A DNA stretch of 64,000 nt from Sandaracinus sp964481145 (GTDB taxonomy: Bacteria > Myxococcota_A > Polyangia > Polyangiales > Sandaracinaceae), in the NCBI GenBank assembly GCA_964481145.1, contig CAYZTA010000029.1, positions 1 through 64,000 on the forward strand, given 5' to 3'. The position numbers and the translations under genes were made by a program. Of this stretch, positions 43,861 to 51,962 are shown in pieces (the first letter of the stretch is position 1; every line of letters begins with the position of its first letter). The notes below the pieces were generated by a model. The model worked only from the letters and a program-made list of their open reading frames with translations, did no database searches and had not been told where the DNA came from.

Positions 43861-45795
43861 TTACTCGTCGCTCGTCAAATACGTGTAGCTGCCGAGGGAT
43901 TCCTCGTAGTGCTTCATCAAGAGCTTCACCTGATCGAACGTGATGAGGCCCTGACGTCGCGCGCGCTCCGCTTGCCTTCGCACCCGCTCCACCATCGCAC
44001 CAGGTTCGTACTCGACGTATTCGAGCACCTGCGTGATCGTGTCGCCTTTGACGAAATGCGAGACCTCGTAGCCGCCCTCGCCATCGAGGCGCACGTGCAC
44101 GGCGTTGGTGTCGCCGAAGAGATTGTGGAGATCGCCAAGGATTTCCTGATAGGCCCCATTCAGGAAGATGCCCATGAAATACCGCTCCCCCTCGCGCCAT
44201 TGATGGACGGGAAGGACGCGTCTGACGTCTTCGACGTCGATGAAATGATCGATCTTCCCGTCGCTATCACACGTCAGATCCGCGATGGTGGCCTTGGTCG
44301 ATGGCTCCTCTTCGAGCCGATGAATCGGCATGATCGGAAAGAGTTGATCGATCGCCCAACTGTCAGGAATCGACTGAAATACGGAGAAATTCCCGTAGTA
44401 CATGGCAGCCATCACCTGATCGAGCTGCTGCACTTCCTCGGGCACACGCTTCATGTTCTTCGCGTGATCACCGATTTTCTCGCAACACGCCCAGAAGAGA
44501 CGTTCGGCTTGGGCACGGTCGCGTAGGCCGAGATAACCAAACTTGAAGAGGGATTCCGCTTCCTCTTTGGCTTGCGACGCATCGTGAAACGCTTCCTGGA
44601 GATTCTTGGGCGCGATGCCCTGATATGTCTCGTAGAGCTGTTGAAGGATGCGATGCGCTTTGGGCCCGGGATCTTGGGGCTTTCCAAAGCGCACTTCGTT
44701 CTTCCCGACGACCTCGAACACGAGCACCGATTGATGCGCCGCGATTGCACGACCACTCTCGGTCACGATCATTGGAGGCGCGAACTCTGCCTTTTGGCAG
44801 GCTTCCTGGACCGCCGAGACCACGTCGTAGGCGTACTCTTGAATGTTGTAGTTTTTGCTCGCGTGGAAGTCTGTTTTGCTGCCGTCGTAGTCGACGGCCA
44901 AACCACCGCCCACATCGAGGTAGCGCATGTTGGCGCCCATCTTCGCGAGCTCGACGAAGATGTTCGATGCTTCGCGTACGGCCTGCTTGATCGGAATGAT
45001 GCTCGAGATTTGGCTGCCCGCGTGGAAGTGCAGGAGTTGCAAGCAATCGAGCATGCCGCGCTCTTGCAACCGATCGACGACCTCGACGATCTCCGCGGCG
45101 GTCAAACCGAATTTCGCGCGCTCGCCCGTCGAGTCCGCCCAGCGGCCCATACCGCGACTTCCGAGCTTCGCGCGGACGCCGAGCGCGGGTCGAATCCCGG
45201 TCTTCTGAAATGCGCGAAACGTAAAATCGAGCTCCTCGATACGCTCGAGGACGACGATCACGGTCTTGTCGAAGCGCTGTGCGAGGAGCGCAGTCTCGAT
45301 ATAGGCTTGATCTTTATAGCCATTGCAGACGACGAAGCCGCCGGATTCTTGCTCCGCGCTCAGTGCGATCAAGAGCTCGGGTTTCGATCCTGCCTCGAGT
45401 CCGAGGCGCCACGGCGCGCCGAACTCGACGACCTCGTCGATGAAATGCTTCTGCTGGTTGACTTTGACTGGGAAAACGCCCCGATACTGGCCCTTGTAGT
45501 CGTATTCGGCGATGGCGCGCGCAAAACACTCGTTGATGCGCTTGATGCGATCCTTGAGCACATCGGAGAAACGCAGAAGGAGCGGTAGTTCGAGCCCGCG
45601 CGCATCGAGGTCGTTGACGAGCTCATAGAGATCGATCGTCTGCGCGGGCTTTTCGGGATCCGGCACCACTTCGACGTGTCCTGCCGCGTTGATGCCGAAA
45701 TAAGGGTGACCCCAGCCGCGAACTTGATAGAGGTCCGCGCTCTTCTGGGTGGACCAGCTCTCACCATCGTGCTCGTCGTCCACAGCCATCTCCAA
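43861..45795 (-). CDS. speA: Biosynthetic arginine decarboxylase
   Basis: 644 residues (E. coli SpeA 658), PLP-dependent fold III. It converts arginine to agmatine for polyamine synthesis. The PLP-lysine block is VFPVKVNQQ. Other landmarks are YDYKGQYRG before it, the LHFHAGSQISSI segment, and the DVGGGLAVDYDGSKTDF phosphate-binding region. The C-terminal GEGGYEVSHFVKGDT is also typical. The start is ATG 45795, with an alternative ATG two codons in. It stands between the YajQ gene upstream and the beta-helix lipoprotein downstream. No agmatinase or agmatine deiminase is in the window. Confidence 0.95.
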   Translation of the reverse strand: MEMAVDDEHDGESWSTQKSADLYQVRGWGHPYFGINAAGHVEVVPDPEKPAQTIDLYELVNDLDARGLELPLLLRFSDVLKDRIKRINECFARAIAEYDYKGQYRGVFPVKVNQQKHFIDEVVEFGAPWRLGLEAGSKPELLIALSAEQESGGFVVCNGYKDQAYIETALLAQRFDKTVIVVLERIEELDFTFRAFQKTGIRPALGVRAKLGSRGMGRWADSTGERAKFGLTAAEIVEVVDRLQERGMLDCLQLLHFHAGSQISSIIPIKQAVREASNIFVELAKMGANMRYLDVGGGLAVDYDGSKTDFHASKNYNIQEYAYDVVSAVQEACQKAEFAPPMIVTESGRAIAAHQSVLVFEVVGKNEVRFGKPQDPGPKAHRILQQLYETYQGIAPKNLQEAFHDASQAKEEAESLFKFGYLGLRDRAQAERLFWACCEKIGDHAKNMKRVPEEVQQLDQVMAAMYYGNFSVFQSIPDSWAIDQLFPIMPIHRLEEEPSTKATIADLTCDSDGKIDHFIDVEDVRRVLPVHQWREGERYFMGIFLNGAYQEILGDLHNLFGDTNAVHVRLDGEGGYEVSHFVKGDTITQVLEYVEYEPGAMVERVRRQAERARRQGLITFDQVKLLMKHYEESLGSYTYLTSDE

Positions 45796-45881
45796 TCTCG
45801 CTCATGCGCCCTTGAGGCGCCGCGTTTATGGGGCGTGTGACCGCCCCACACAAGCGAAATCTTCGCGCTGGGCGATCGAGC

Positions 45882-46364
45882 TCAGTCTCGGAAATTGATG
45901 AACTGAAGAGGCAATCCGAAATCTTGCTCGCGCAAGAGCGCGATCGTCTCCTGGAGCTCGTCTCTCTTCTTTCCGGTGACCCTGACGAGATCGCCCTGAA
46001 TCGCCGCTTGAACCTTGATTTTACTGTCCTTGATGGCTTTGACGATCTGCTTGGCGCGATCGATATCGACGCCTTCTTTGAGCTTGATGAGCTGCCGCCA
46101 GGTTTGTCCCGACGGTTGCGGCTTCTGAGGATCGAGCGTCTTGAGCGATACCTTGCGCTTGACCATCTTGTCTTCGAGCACCTTGTAGGCGCCCTCGATG
46201 CGCCCTTCGCTGTTGCTCTTGATCGAGATTCCCTCTTCGTTCTTCTCGATCTCCGTCCCTGTATCTTTGAAGTCGAAGCGCGTCGTGATCTCGCGCTTCG
46301 CTTGATCCACCGCGTTATCGACCTCGTGCCGGTCGAGTTTGCTGACGACATCGAAGCTGGGCAT
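45882..46364 (-). CDS. yajQ: YajQ-family nucleotide-binding protein
   Basis: 160 residues from the ATG at 46364 (MPSFDVVSK); the frame is open further upstream, but only this start gives the family N-terminus. The UPF0234/YajQ signatures SFDVVSKLDRHEVDNA, TTRFDFKDT, and the final DFGLPLQFINFRD are all intact. Members bind nucleotides, and in Xanthomonas a relative binds cyclic di-GMP and controls transcription. Here that role is only possible. It is read toward speA with an 86-base gap. Confidence 0.95.
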   Translation of the reverse strand: MPSFDVVSKLDRHEVDNAVDQAKREITTRFDFKDTGTEIEKNEEGISIKSNSEGRIEGAYKVLEDKMVKRKVSLKTLDPQKPQPSGQTWRQLIKLKEGVDIDRAKQIVKAIKDSKIKVQAAIQGDLVRVTGKKRDELQETIALLREQDFGLPLQFINFRD

Positions 46365-46581
46365 GGGCGAATCCAAGCAAGTCCGAGCCTGTGATGCAAG
46401 TCCAAGCCCGCGATACAAAGAAAGACAACATCGCGTCGCCAGCGCCAATGGTGGCCGCGATCGTGTCGGCTCATCTGCATTGATCGGCAAAAAATCTCAT
46501 TCCCGCCGCGAATCTCGACTACCTCCCGATTTCGACTACGCTCTTCCGAAGGAATCGATCTCGCCGACGCACTACGAGGGG
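46365..46581. promoter_or_regulatory. Divergent intergenic region between yajQ and a lipoprotein gene
   Basis: At 217 bases this is the longest gap in the window. It should hold promoters for yajQ (minus) and the lipoprotein (plus). I see no tRNA, hairpin with a T-run, or obvious operator in it. Confidence 0.3.
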
Positions 46582-47256
46582 ATGAATAAGGAGAAGCAAA
46601 TCGGGAGGATGAGGCGGAGATGGCGGGGCGTTGTTCCAGCCGTCGTCGTAATGGCGATGTCGCTCGCGGGCGGCTGCGGCGCGCGGAGCGGGTTCGAGGT
46701 GGGCGCGACGATGGAGTCGATGGACGCGGGTCTGCCCTCGGATGCGCGCATGCTGCACGATACGGACTCCTCGCGCACGGTGTGCGCACTGGGAGCACCC
46801 AACGCGTCGGTGCGCGGGACAACACCACTCGGTCCCGTTGACGCGCGATTCGCGTGGGCGTCGGAGACCGAGGGATGCGGCGACCATCTCTGGCTCGGCG
46901 AGACGAGCTCGCTCGTGGGCTCGTCGCTGCCTCGACCGCCCGAGCCGTGGATCTCCATCGCGCCTACCAGTCGGCCCGACGAGGTGCGGGTGCGCGTGGG
47001 CATCGCCGGCGAAGAGCTCGAGACACTCGGGACGATACGGGTCGAGGAGCATGTAGTACCAGTCGACGATCCGTACCGCCCTGGCGACTCGTTTTGCGTC
47101 TGCACGGATACCGGCTTGCTTCATGAGCTTCCCTGCGAGCTGGGCACGCTGCACGGGCACGTCGCAGGCGAGCTCGCCCTTGAGGCGCCCGGTTGGTCGC
47201 TGCACGGGCGTTTTCGCGCGCCCCACTGTCACGCGCTCCACGCCATCTGCTTCTGA
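46582..47256 (+). CDS. Predicted lipoprotein of unknown function
   Basis: 224 residues from the ATG at 46582. A basic N-terminus, a hydrophobic core and the lipobox region LAGGCGA make it a lipoprotein. The mature part starts with a short linker. It then holds a beta-rich domain with six or more Cys residues (CVCTDTGLLHELPCEL in the second half, then HCHALHAICF at the end), probably disulfide-bonded. An ATG at 46609 is an alternative start, but its ribosome site would be too close. The family is not recognised. It converges with an alpha/beta hydrolase gene. Confidence 0.7.
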   Translation: MNKEKQIGRMRRRWRGVVPAVVVMAMSLAGGCGARSGFEVGATMESMDAGLPSDARMLHDTDSSRTVCALGAPNASVRGTTPLGPVDARFAWASETEGCGDHLWLGETSSLVGSSLPRPPEPWISIAPTSRPDEVRVRVGIAGEELETLGTIRVEEHVVPVDDPYRPGDSFCVCTDTGLLHELPCELGTLHGHVAGELALEAPGWSLHGRFRAPHCHALHAICF

Positions 47257-47269
47257 CGCGCTTGGTGAC

Positions 47270-47404
47270 TCATTTCAGACGTTCTTCCCAGAAGTCGATG
47301 AGCCATGTGCGCCGACCGTCGGACTCGTAGGTCATGAGTTCGAGACATCCGACGATGGCGTGGCCGGACTGCGCGCTGAGCCTCAGCGGAGAAATTCCTC
47401 CACC
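47270..47404 (-). pseudogene. Possible relic of a protein C-terminus
   Basis: In the gap after the hydrolase gene, the minus strand reads without interruption for about 44 codons into SGHAIVGCLELMTYESDGRR followed by TWLIDFWEERLK and a stop. The aromatic/charged composition looks like a real protein end, but there is no start codon in good context, and the frame overlaps the hydrolase's last codons in another frame. It may be chance. Confidence 0.25.
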
Positions 47405-48282
47405 GCAGCTTGGAGCGCCGCTGGCTGGTCGAACATGATGAAGTGAAAAGAACCATCGACGCGGACGAACGTGACGTTGGGCGCCGCCTGATAGCCGCCG
47501 CGGTAGAGATCGTCGATGAAGGTCTCCGGACCCATCTCGGGGTCGTAGGCATAAACGACCGTGATCGGCGTCTGTACGTTGGCGACCTCAGGACGCATGT
47601 CGATCGTCATCACCTCGTACATGGCTTGTCCGAACACAGCTCGGTCGGAGGTGATGCTCCACTGCAAGACATCGGCGCGCCGCTCGGAGGTCTTGATCAG
47701 CCGAGCGACACCGATGTCTTGCTGTGCGGCGAAGCCAGCCTCGTCGAGCGCGGAGATCCGATCACGCAGCGCACGCGCTTGTGGCTCGACGCTCTGCGCC
47801 GTCACCTGGGGGCCGAACATGGCGCTGTAGAAAGGCAGCGCGTCCACGATCATCAGCCGGCCGATACGCTCGGGATGGCGGCGTGCCAACATGAGACCGG
47901 TGAGGCCTCCCATCGAATGACCGATGAACGCCGGCCGCTCGATGTGATTGGTTGCGATATAGCTCGCCAGCTCTTCCACCAACGGTTCGATCACATGCTC
48001 TGTGGGTGCGATGGCGGGCTCACCTGCAAAGCCCGCGACTTGCACGAGATGAACGCGATGCGTCGCGACGAGCGCATCGGCCTGCGCGCGCCAGACCTCA
48101 CGGTTCGAGCCAAGCCCTGGAACGAAGATCACATCCGGACCGTGCCCGTTCACCTCCACGCTGAAGCGCGATGGCCCAGAGGCCGCCTCTGCGGTGGTGT
48201 TCGATCCTGAGCTCGATGGAGGAGTGCTCGCGGCCCCACAGCCGACGCTCAGCGCGATCATCATCACCAGCCATTTAAGCAT
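47383..48282 (-). CDS. Alpha/beta hydrolase, predicted lipoprotein
   Basis: 299 residues with a lipoprotein signal (ALSVGCGA) and a Ser/Thr/Ala linker. The alpha/beta-hydrolase core has the oxyanion turn FVPGLGSNREVW, the nucleophile elbow GHSMGG, an acid around the strand VVYAYDPEMG, and a catalytic His in GSFHFIMFDQP. It is likely an esterase or lipase exposed in the periplasm or on the surface. The start is fixed by AAGGG five bases before the ATG at 48282, inside an AT-rich inverted repeat that probably overlaps its promoter. Confidence 0.88.
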   Translation of the reverse strand: MLKWLVMMIALSVGCGAASTPPSSSGSNTTAEAASGPSRFSVEVNGHGPDVIFVPGLGSNREVWRAQADALVATHRVHLVQVAGFAGEPAIAPTEHVIEPLVEELASYIATNHIERPAFIGHSMGGLTGLMLARRHPERIGRLMIVDALPFYSAMFGPQVTAQSVEPQARALRDRISALDEAGFAAQQDIGVARLIKTSERRADVLQWSITSDRAVFGQAMYEVMTIDMRPEVANVQTPITVVYAYDPEMGPETFIDDLYRGGYQAAPNVTFVRVDGSFHFIMFDQPAALQAAVEEFLR

Positions 48283-48288
48283 GTTTTC

Positions 48289-48312
48289 CCTTATAATTCT
48301 TATCGTATAAGG
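48289..48312 (-). promoter_or_regulatory. AT-rich inverted repeat at the hydrolase start
   Basis: Arms CCTTATA (48289-48295) and TATAAGG (48306-48312) flank ten bases. Read on the minus strand, the site contains ATTATAAG and then AAGGG, the hydrolase ribosome site. It could be an operator covering a -10 element or an mRNA hairpin that hides the ribosome site. Confidence 0.4.
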
Positions 48313-48397
48313 CCGAACTACGTGCGCAGTTGATACGAGTCCATGGCGAGCGATGCAAGTGCATCTGTCCGCGCTATCCTCCTTCGAGGATCAACCG

Positions 48398-49342
48398 ATG
48401 GCCCGCCGCGGAATTCGTTCGATTTCTGTCCCGATCACCTTCGGCGCAGTGACTGTGCCGCTGTCGGTCTTTCTTTTGGTCGGCTGGACCATGTTCACCG
48501 CGCGCAACATCGCGGAGAGCGGTGAGGTGGCGCGCAACGTTTGGCTCATGGTGCTCGGCGTGCTCTCTCTCATCGTCATCATGAGCGTGCTCGTGATGTT
48601 CTCGATCTTCCTCGCACGCGAGATCATCGAGGTGCGACGCCAAGACAGCTTCATCGATTCGGTGACACACGAGCTGAAGACGCCCCTGGCGTCGATCAAG
48701 CTCTGTCTTCAAACCCTCGAACGACAAGGAATCCCCGAGCCAAAGCGCGCGGCTCTCCAGAAGATGATGCACGACGACGTCGACCGTTTGGCGACCTTCA
48801 TCGACGACGTGCTCCAGGCCAGTCGACTCTCGCACGACGATGTGGGCATGGATGTCGACGAGGTCCGCCTGACTGACATCGTCACGCACTGTGTCGAGGT
48901 CGCCTCGATGCGTCACAAGCTCCCCTCGGACGCCATCGAAATTCGAGTAGATCCGGAGCTCGTGTTCTTTACGGATGCCGCGGCACTCGAAATCATCCTC
49001 CGAAACCTCATCGACAACGCGATCAAGTATTCGAGCGATCGAGTGCGTGTGATTGTTTCCGCGTGCCTCGAGCCCAAGGGGTTCGTCGCGATCGAGGTAC
49101 GTGATTTCGGAATCGGTATCCCAGCCAAAGACCTCGAGCGAATTTTTCACCGTTTCTATCGCGTCGAGGAGGAGGGCGTGCGCTCTCGAAAAGGGACTGG
49201 GCTCGGACTCTTTCTCGTATCGGCTCTCGCGCGAAATCTTGGTGGGAGCGTCGGGGCGGATTCTGAAGGAAAAGGTTGCGGGGCCACGCTTCGGGTGCGT
49301 TTGCCACTCCGGAAGCATCAGGCGAAGAGGGCGTCGTCATGA
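48398..49342 (+). CDS. Sensor histidine kinase
   Basis: 314 residues from the ATG at 48398 (MARRGIRSISVP). Two membrane segments (about residues 12-33 and 52-75) enclose a very short periplasmic loop, so sensing is probably within the membrane. The H-box is DSVTHELKTPLASIK with the phospho-accepting His. The HATPase part has NLIDNAIKYSS (N-box), VRDFGIGIP (G1), and GTGLGLFLVSALA (G2). Its stop overlaps the start of the response regulator gene (ATGA). The intramembrane-sensing architecture fits regulation of membrane properties. Confidence 0.93.
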   Translation: MARRGIRSISVPITFGAVTVPLSVFLLVGWTMFTARNIAESGEVARNVWLMVLGVLSLIVIMSVLVMFSIFLAREIIEVRRQDSFIDSVTHELKTPLASIKLCLQTLERQGIPEPKRAALQKMMHDDVDRLATFIDDVLQASRLSHDDVGMDVDEVRLTDIVTHCVEVASMRHKLPSDAIEIRVDPELVFFTDAAALEIILRNLIDNAIKYSSDRVRVIVSACLEPKGFVAIEVRDFGIGIPAKDLERIFHRFYRVEEEGVRSRKGTGLGLFLVSALARNLGGSVGADSEGKGCGATLRVRLPLRKHQAKRASS

Positions 49343-50055
49343 CCGGTGAGCAAAAAATCCCGCGGATCTTGATCATCGAGGACGAAGATCATCTCGCGAT
49401 GGGCCTCAAGCTCAATCTCGAGCTGGAAGGGTATGCCGTGGAGGTGGCGGGGACGGCGCGAGAAGCGGGTGAGCTTTTGCTACGTCCGGGGCGCTTCGAT
49501 GCGATCGTGCTCGATGTGATGCTTCCGGATCTCGACGGATTTGCTCTGTCGGCGAAGCTCCGGAGCTCGGGAAATTACACTCCCGTGATCATGCTGACGG
49601 CACGCGCGGCCGCCGAAGATCGGGTGCGCGGGCTCGAGGCGGGGGCCGATGATTATTTGGTCAAGCCGTTCGATCTCAATGAACTTCTTGCGCGCGTCCG
49701 ATCCGTTCTGCGACGAAGGCAATGGGAGCGGGGGCAAGAAGATCGCGGAACATGGCGTGTGGTGATGATCGGACAAGCGCGCGTCGATTTCGATTCGCAC
49801 GAAGTGTTCGTGCGCGACGAGCCCGTTCGGCTCACGCGCCTCGAGTTGGATTTGCTGAAATTTTTCGTCGATCATCCAGGCAAAGTGTTTTCACGCGACA
49901 CCCTGCTCGAGGAGGTCTGGAAGTTGCGGAATTATTCGACCGCCCGGACCGTCGATAATTTCATCTCACGCCTGCGAAGGCATTTCGAGATCGATGCGCA
50001 AGATCCACAGCATTTCGTCTCGGTGCGAGGAGCCGGATACAAGTTCGTGCCCTGA
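49339..50055 (+). CDS. OmpR/PhoB-family response regulator
   Basis: 238 residues. The receiver domain has the acidic pair in IIEDEDHLAMG, the phospho-accepting Asp in VLDVMLPDLDG, Thr in MLTARAA and Lys in LVKPFDLNELL. The winged-helix DNA-binding domain follows, with RLTRLELDLLKFFVDHPGKV and VDNFISRLRRHFE. It is coupled to the histidine kinase by an ATGA overlap. TGAC direct repeats spaced 10-11 bases lie downstream, before the desaturase gene, where this regulator class would be expected to bind. Confidence 0.95.
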   Translation: MTGEQKIPRILIIEDEDHLAMGLKLNLELEGYAVEVAGTAREAGELLLRPGRFDAIVLDVMLPDLDGFALSAKLRSSGNYTPVIMLTARAAAEDRVRGLEAGADDYLVKPFDLNELLARVRSVLRRRQWERGQEDRGTWRVVMIGQARVDFDSHEVFVRDEPVRLTRLELDLLKFFVDHPGKVFSRDTLLEEVWKLRNYSTARTVDNFISRLRRHFEIDAQDPQHFVSVRGAGYKFVP

Positions 50056-50102
50056 GCTGTTCTTCGAATGTCGGGAATTACATCCTCGTAGAGGAGGTGC
50101 AC

Positions 50103-50327
50103 ATGGCCAAGTCCCTCGTCTATCACGTATTGCCCTTCGACGAGCTCTGGGCAGTCAAGCTCGCCGGCGACAGTCTCAATGAATATGCCGATACCAAGGA
50201 TGTGGCGGTGTCGCGCGCCAAAGAGCTCGCGCGCCGCGCGAATCTCGCGCAGGTCGTCGTGCACGGGCGAGACGGGAAGATCGAAGAAGAGTTTTATTAC
50301 GGCGAAGAGCGCCCGTCGGGTAGATGA
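50103..50327 (+). CDS. DUF2188 family small protein
   Basis: 74 residues from the ATG at 50103, with GAGGAGG ideally placed upstream; a GTG at 50097 overlaps that ribosome site and is unlikely. The sequence (VYHVLPFDELWAVKLAG, then VSRAKELARRANLAQVVVHG) matches DUF2188, a small alpha/beta domain of unknown activity found in stress-related and hypothetical proteins. It sits between the two-component genes and the desaturase on the same strand. Confidence 0.82.
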   Translation: MAKSLVYHVLPFDELWAVKLAGDSLNEYADTKDVAVSRAKELARRANLAQVVVHGRDGKIEEEFYYGEERPSGR

Positions 50328-50335
50328 ACGAACTG

Positions 50336-50406
50336 TGACAAACGTTCGGCGCACGATGAACGAATGGTGACGAAGGCTGACGAAACCATGACGGTCCGTT
50401 CGTGAC
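50336..50406 (+). promoter_or_regulatory. TGAC direct repeats upstream of the desaturase gene
   Basis: TGAC occurs at 50336, 50368, 50378, 50389 and 50403. The three central copies (TGACGAAGGC, TGACGAAACCA, TGACGGTCCG) are spaced 10 and 11 bases, one helical turn, as in tandem sites of OmpR/PhoB proteins. A 22-base near-repeat (GATGAACGAA start) at 50323 and 50355 overlaps them. The group ends about 20 bases before the desaturase start, where it could also overlap the promoter. Confidence 0.5.
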
Positions 50407-50426
50407 TCGATTCCTACACTGGAGTC

Positions 50427-51320
50427 ATGACGATCTCAGCGTCTTCGGTGCATCCCGCGAAGGTGCGTCACGCCTTCGACAAGCTCAGTTTGATTCCGTT
50501 TCTGCTCTGCCATCTGGCCGTGCTGGGCGCGGTGTTTGCTGGAGTCACCTGGCAAGCGGTACTCGTGTGCATCGCGCTTTATTGGGTGCGCATGTTCGGT
50601 GTGACGGCTGGGTACCACCGATATTTCGCTCATCGATCCTTCGAAACGAGCCGTCCTCTCGCGTTCGTGCTGGCCTTCCTCGCGCAATCGACGGGACAAA
50701 AAGGCGCACTGTGGTGGGCGTCGCATCATCGCGCGCATCACCTTTACTCCGACACAGAGCGTGATTTGCACTCACCTCGGCAGCACGGATTCCTCCACGC
50801 GCATCTCGGATGGATTTTCCAAACCACCGACGAAACCGATTGGAAGCGCATCCGAGATTTCGCGAAATATCCCGAGCTCGTATGGCTCGACAAATATTAT
50901 TTGGTGCCGCCCACATTGCTTGCGATCGCGGTGTTCTTTGCGTTCGGGTGGAGCGGGCTCTTCATCGGTTTCTTCCTCTCCACCGTGTTCACGTGGCACG
51001 GGACGTTCTTCATCAATAGCCTCGCGCATGTCTGGGGAAAGCGCCGCTTTCCGACCCGAGACGACAGCCGCAACAACTTCCTCCTCGCGCTCATCACGAT
51101 GGGTGAGGGTTGGCACAACAACCACCATCACCACATGCAGAGCGCGCGTCAGGGATTTTATTGGTGGGAGATCGATCCGACCTACTACGTGCTCGTGGGC
51201 TTAGAAAAGCTCGGCTTGATTTGGAACATGAAGCGGCCGCCGACATCGGTCCTCGAAGCCGGCCTTCGCTTCGATCGTGAAGGTTCGAATCCGGTCGATC
51301 TCCATCGAGGGACCTGTTAG
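50427..51320 (+). CDS. Acyl-CoA/acyl-lipid delta-9-type fatty acid desaturase
   Basis: 297 residues of the membrane di-iron desaturase family. The three His boxes are HRYFAH (about residue 64), HHRAHH (about 100) and HNNHHHH (about 231). Four hydrophobic segments surround them (two before the first box, two after the second). It inserts a cis double bond, most likely at carbon 9, into acyl-CoA or lipid acyl chains at the inner membrane, keeping it fluid. It lies behind a two-component system and TGAC repeats that may regulate it, and ten bases before the uridine kinase gene. Confidence 0.93.
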   Translation: MTISASSVHPAKVRHAFDKLSLIPFLLCHLAVLGAVFAGVTWQAVLVCIALYWVRMFGVTAGYHRYFAHRSFETSRPLAFVLAFLAQSTGQKGALWWASHHRAHHLYSDTERDLHSPRQHGFLHAHLGWIFQTTDETDWKRIRDFAKYPELVWLDKYYLVPPTLLAIAVFFAFGWSGLFIGFFLSTVFTWHGTFFINSLAHVWGKRRFPTRDDSRNNFLLALITMGEGWHNNHHHHMQSARQGFYWWEIDPTYYVLVGLEKLGLIWNMKRPPTSVLEAGLRFDREGSNPVDLHRGTC

Positions 51321-51329
51321 AGCTGCGGC

Positions 51330-51959
51330 ATGCAGCCATTCCTCGTGGGAGTCGCAGGTGGAACGGGGTCGGGAAAGACGACGGTGGCCCGCAAGATCGC
51401 GGAGGCGGTGCCTGCCGAGATGGTGACCATTCTCGAGCACGACAGTTATTACCTCGATCGACCCGATCTCAGCTACGAGGAGCGCTGCCAACTCAATTTC
51501 GATCACCCCGAGGCGCTCGAGACTTCGCTCATGATTCATCATGTTCGTGAGCTCAAGCGGTCGCGCGCCGTGGATGTGCCTGTCTACGATTTCAAAAAGC
51601 ACCGCCGCAGCCCCGACACCCGGCGTGTGGAACCGAGCCCAATCATCGTGTGCGAAGGGATTTTGCTCTTCAACGATCAGGAGCTCCGCGACGAGCTCGA
51701 TCTCGCGATTTTCGTCGATACAGATGCCGACATTCGTGTGTTGCGTCGAGTTCGACGGGACATGGAGCAGCGCGGTCGTTCCTTCGACTCCGTTCGAGAG
51801 CAGTACTACGCGACGGTTCGTCCGATGCATTTGCAGTTCGTCGAGCCGAGCAAGAGGTGGGCGGACGTGATCATCCCCGAAGGCGGGGACAATCACGTCG
51901 CGCTCGATTTGATCGTGGCGAAGATCCAGTCTGTGCTCGCAGAGCGTGCTCGGAGCTGA
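51330..51959 (+). CDS. udk: Uridine kinase
   Basis: 209 residues (E. coli Udk 213). It phosphorylates uridine and cytidine with ATP or GTP in pyrimidine salvage. Walker A GGTGSGKTT is at 10-18, followed by the typical LEHDSYYLDRPDLSYEER, FDHPEAL, and PVYDFKKHRR segments. The lid region RRDMEQRGRS precedes YYATVRPMHLQFVEPSKR. The full length and all blocks are present. It converges with the phosphofructokinase gene, with only three bases between the stops. Confidence 0.96.
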   Translation: MQPFLVGVAGGTGSGKTTVARKIAEAVPAEMVTILEHDSYYLDRPDLSYEERCQLNFDHPEALETSLMIHHVRELKRSRAVDVPVYDFKKHRRSPDTRRVEPSPIIVCEGILLFNDQELRDELDLAIFVDTDADIRVLRRVRRDMEQRGRSFDSVREQYYATVRPMHLQFVEPSKRWADVIIPEGGDNHVALDLIVAKIQSVLAERARS

Positions 51960-51962
51960 AGC

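Noticed and set aside
43309..44526. A 405-codon plus-strand frame over the start of the beta-helix lipoprotein gene and the end of speA
   Set aside because: It spans two well-supported minus-strand genes and reads as low-information sequence; it is a codon-bias shadow.
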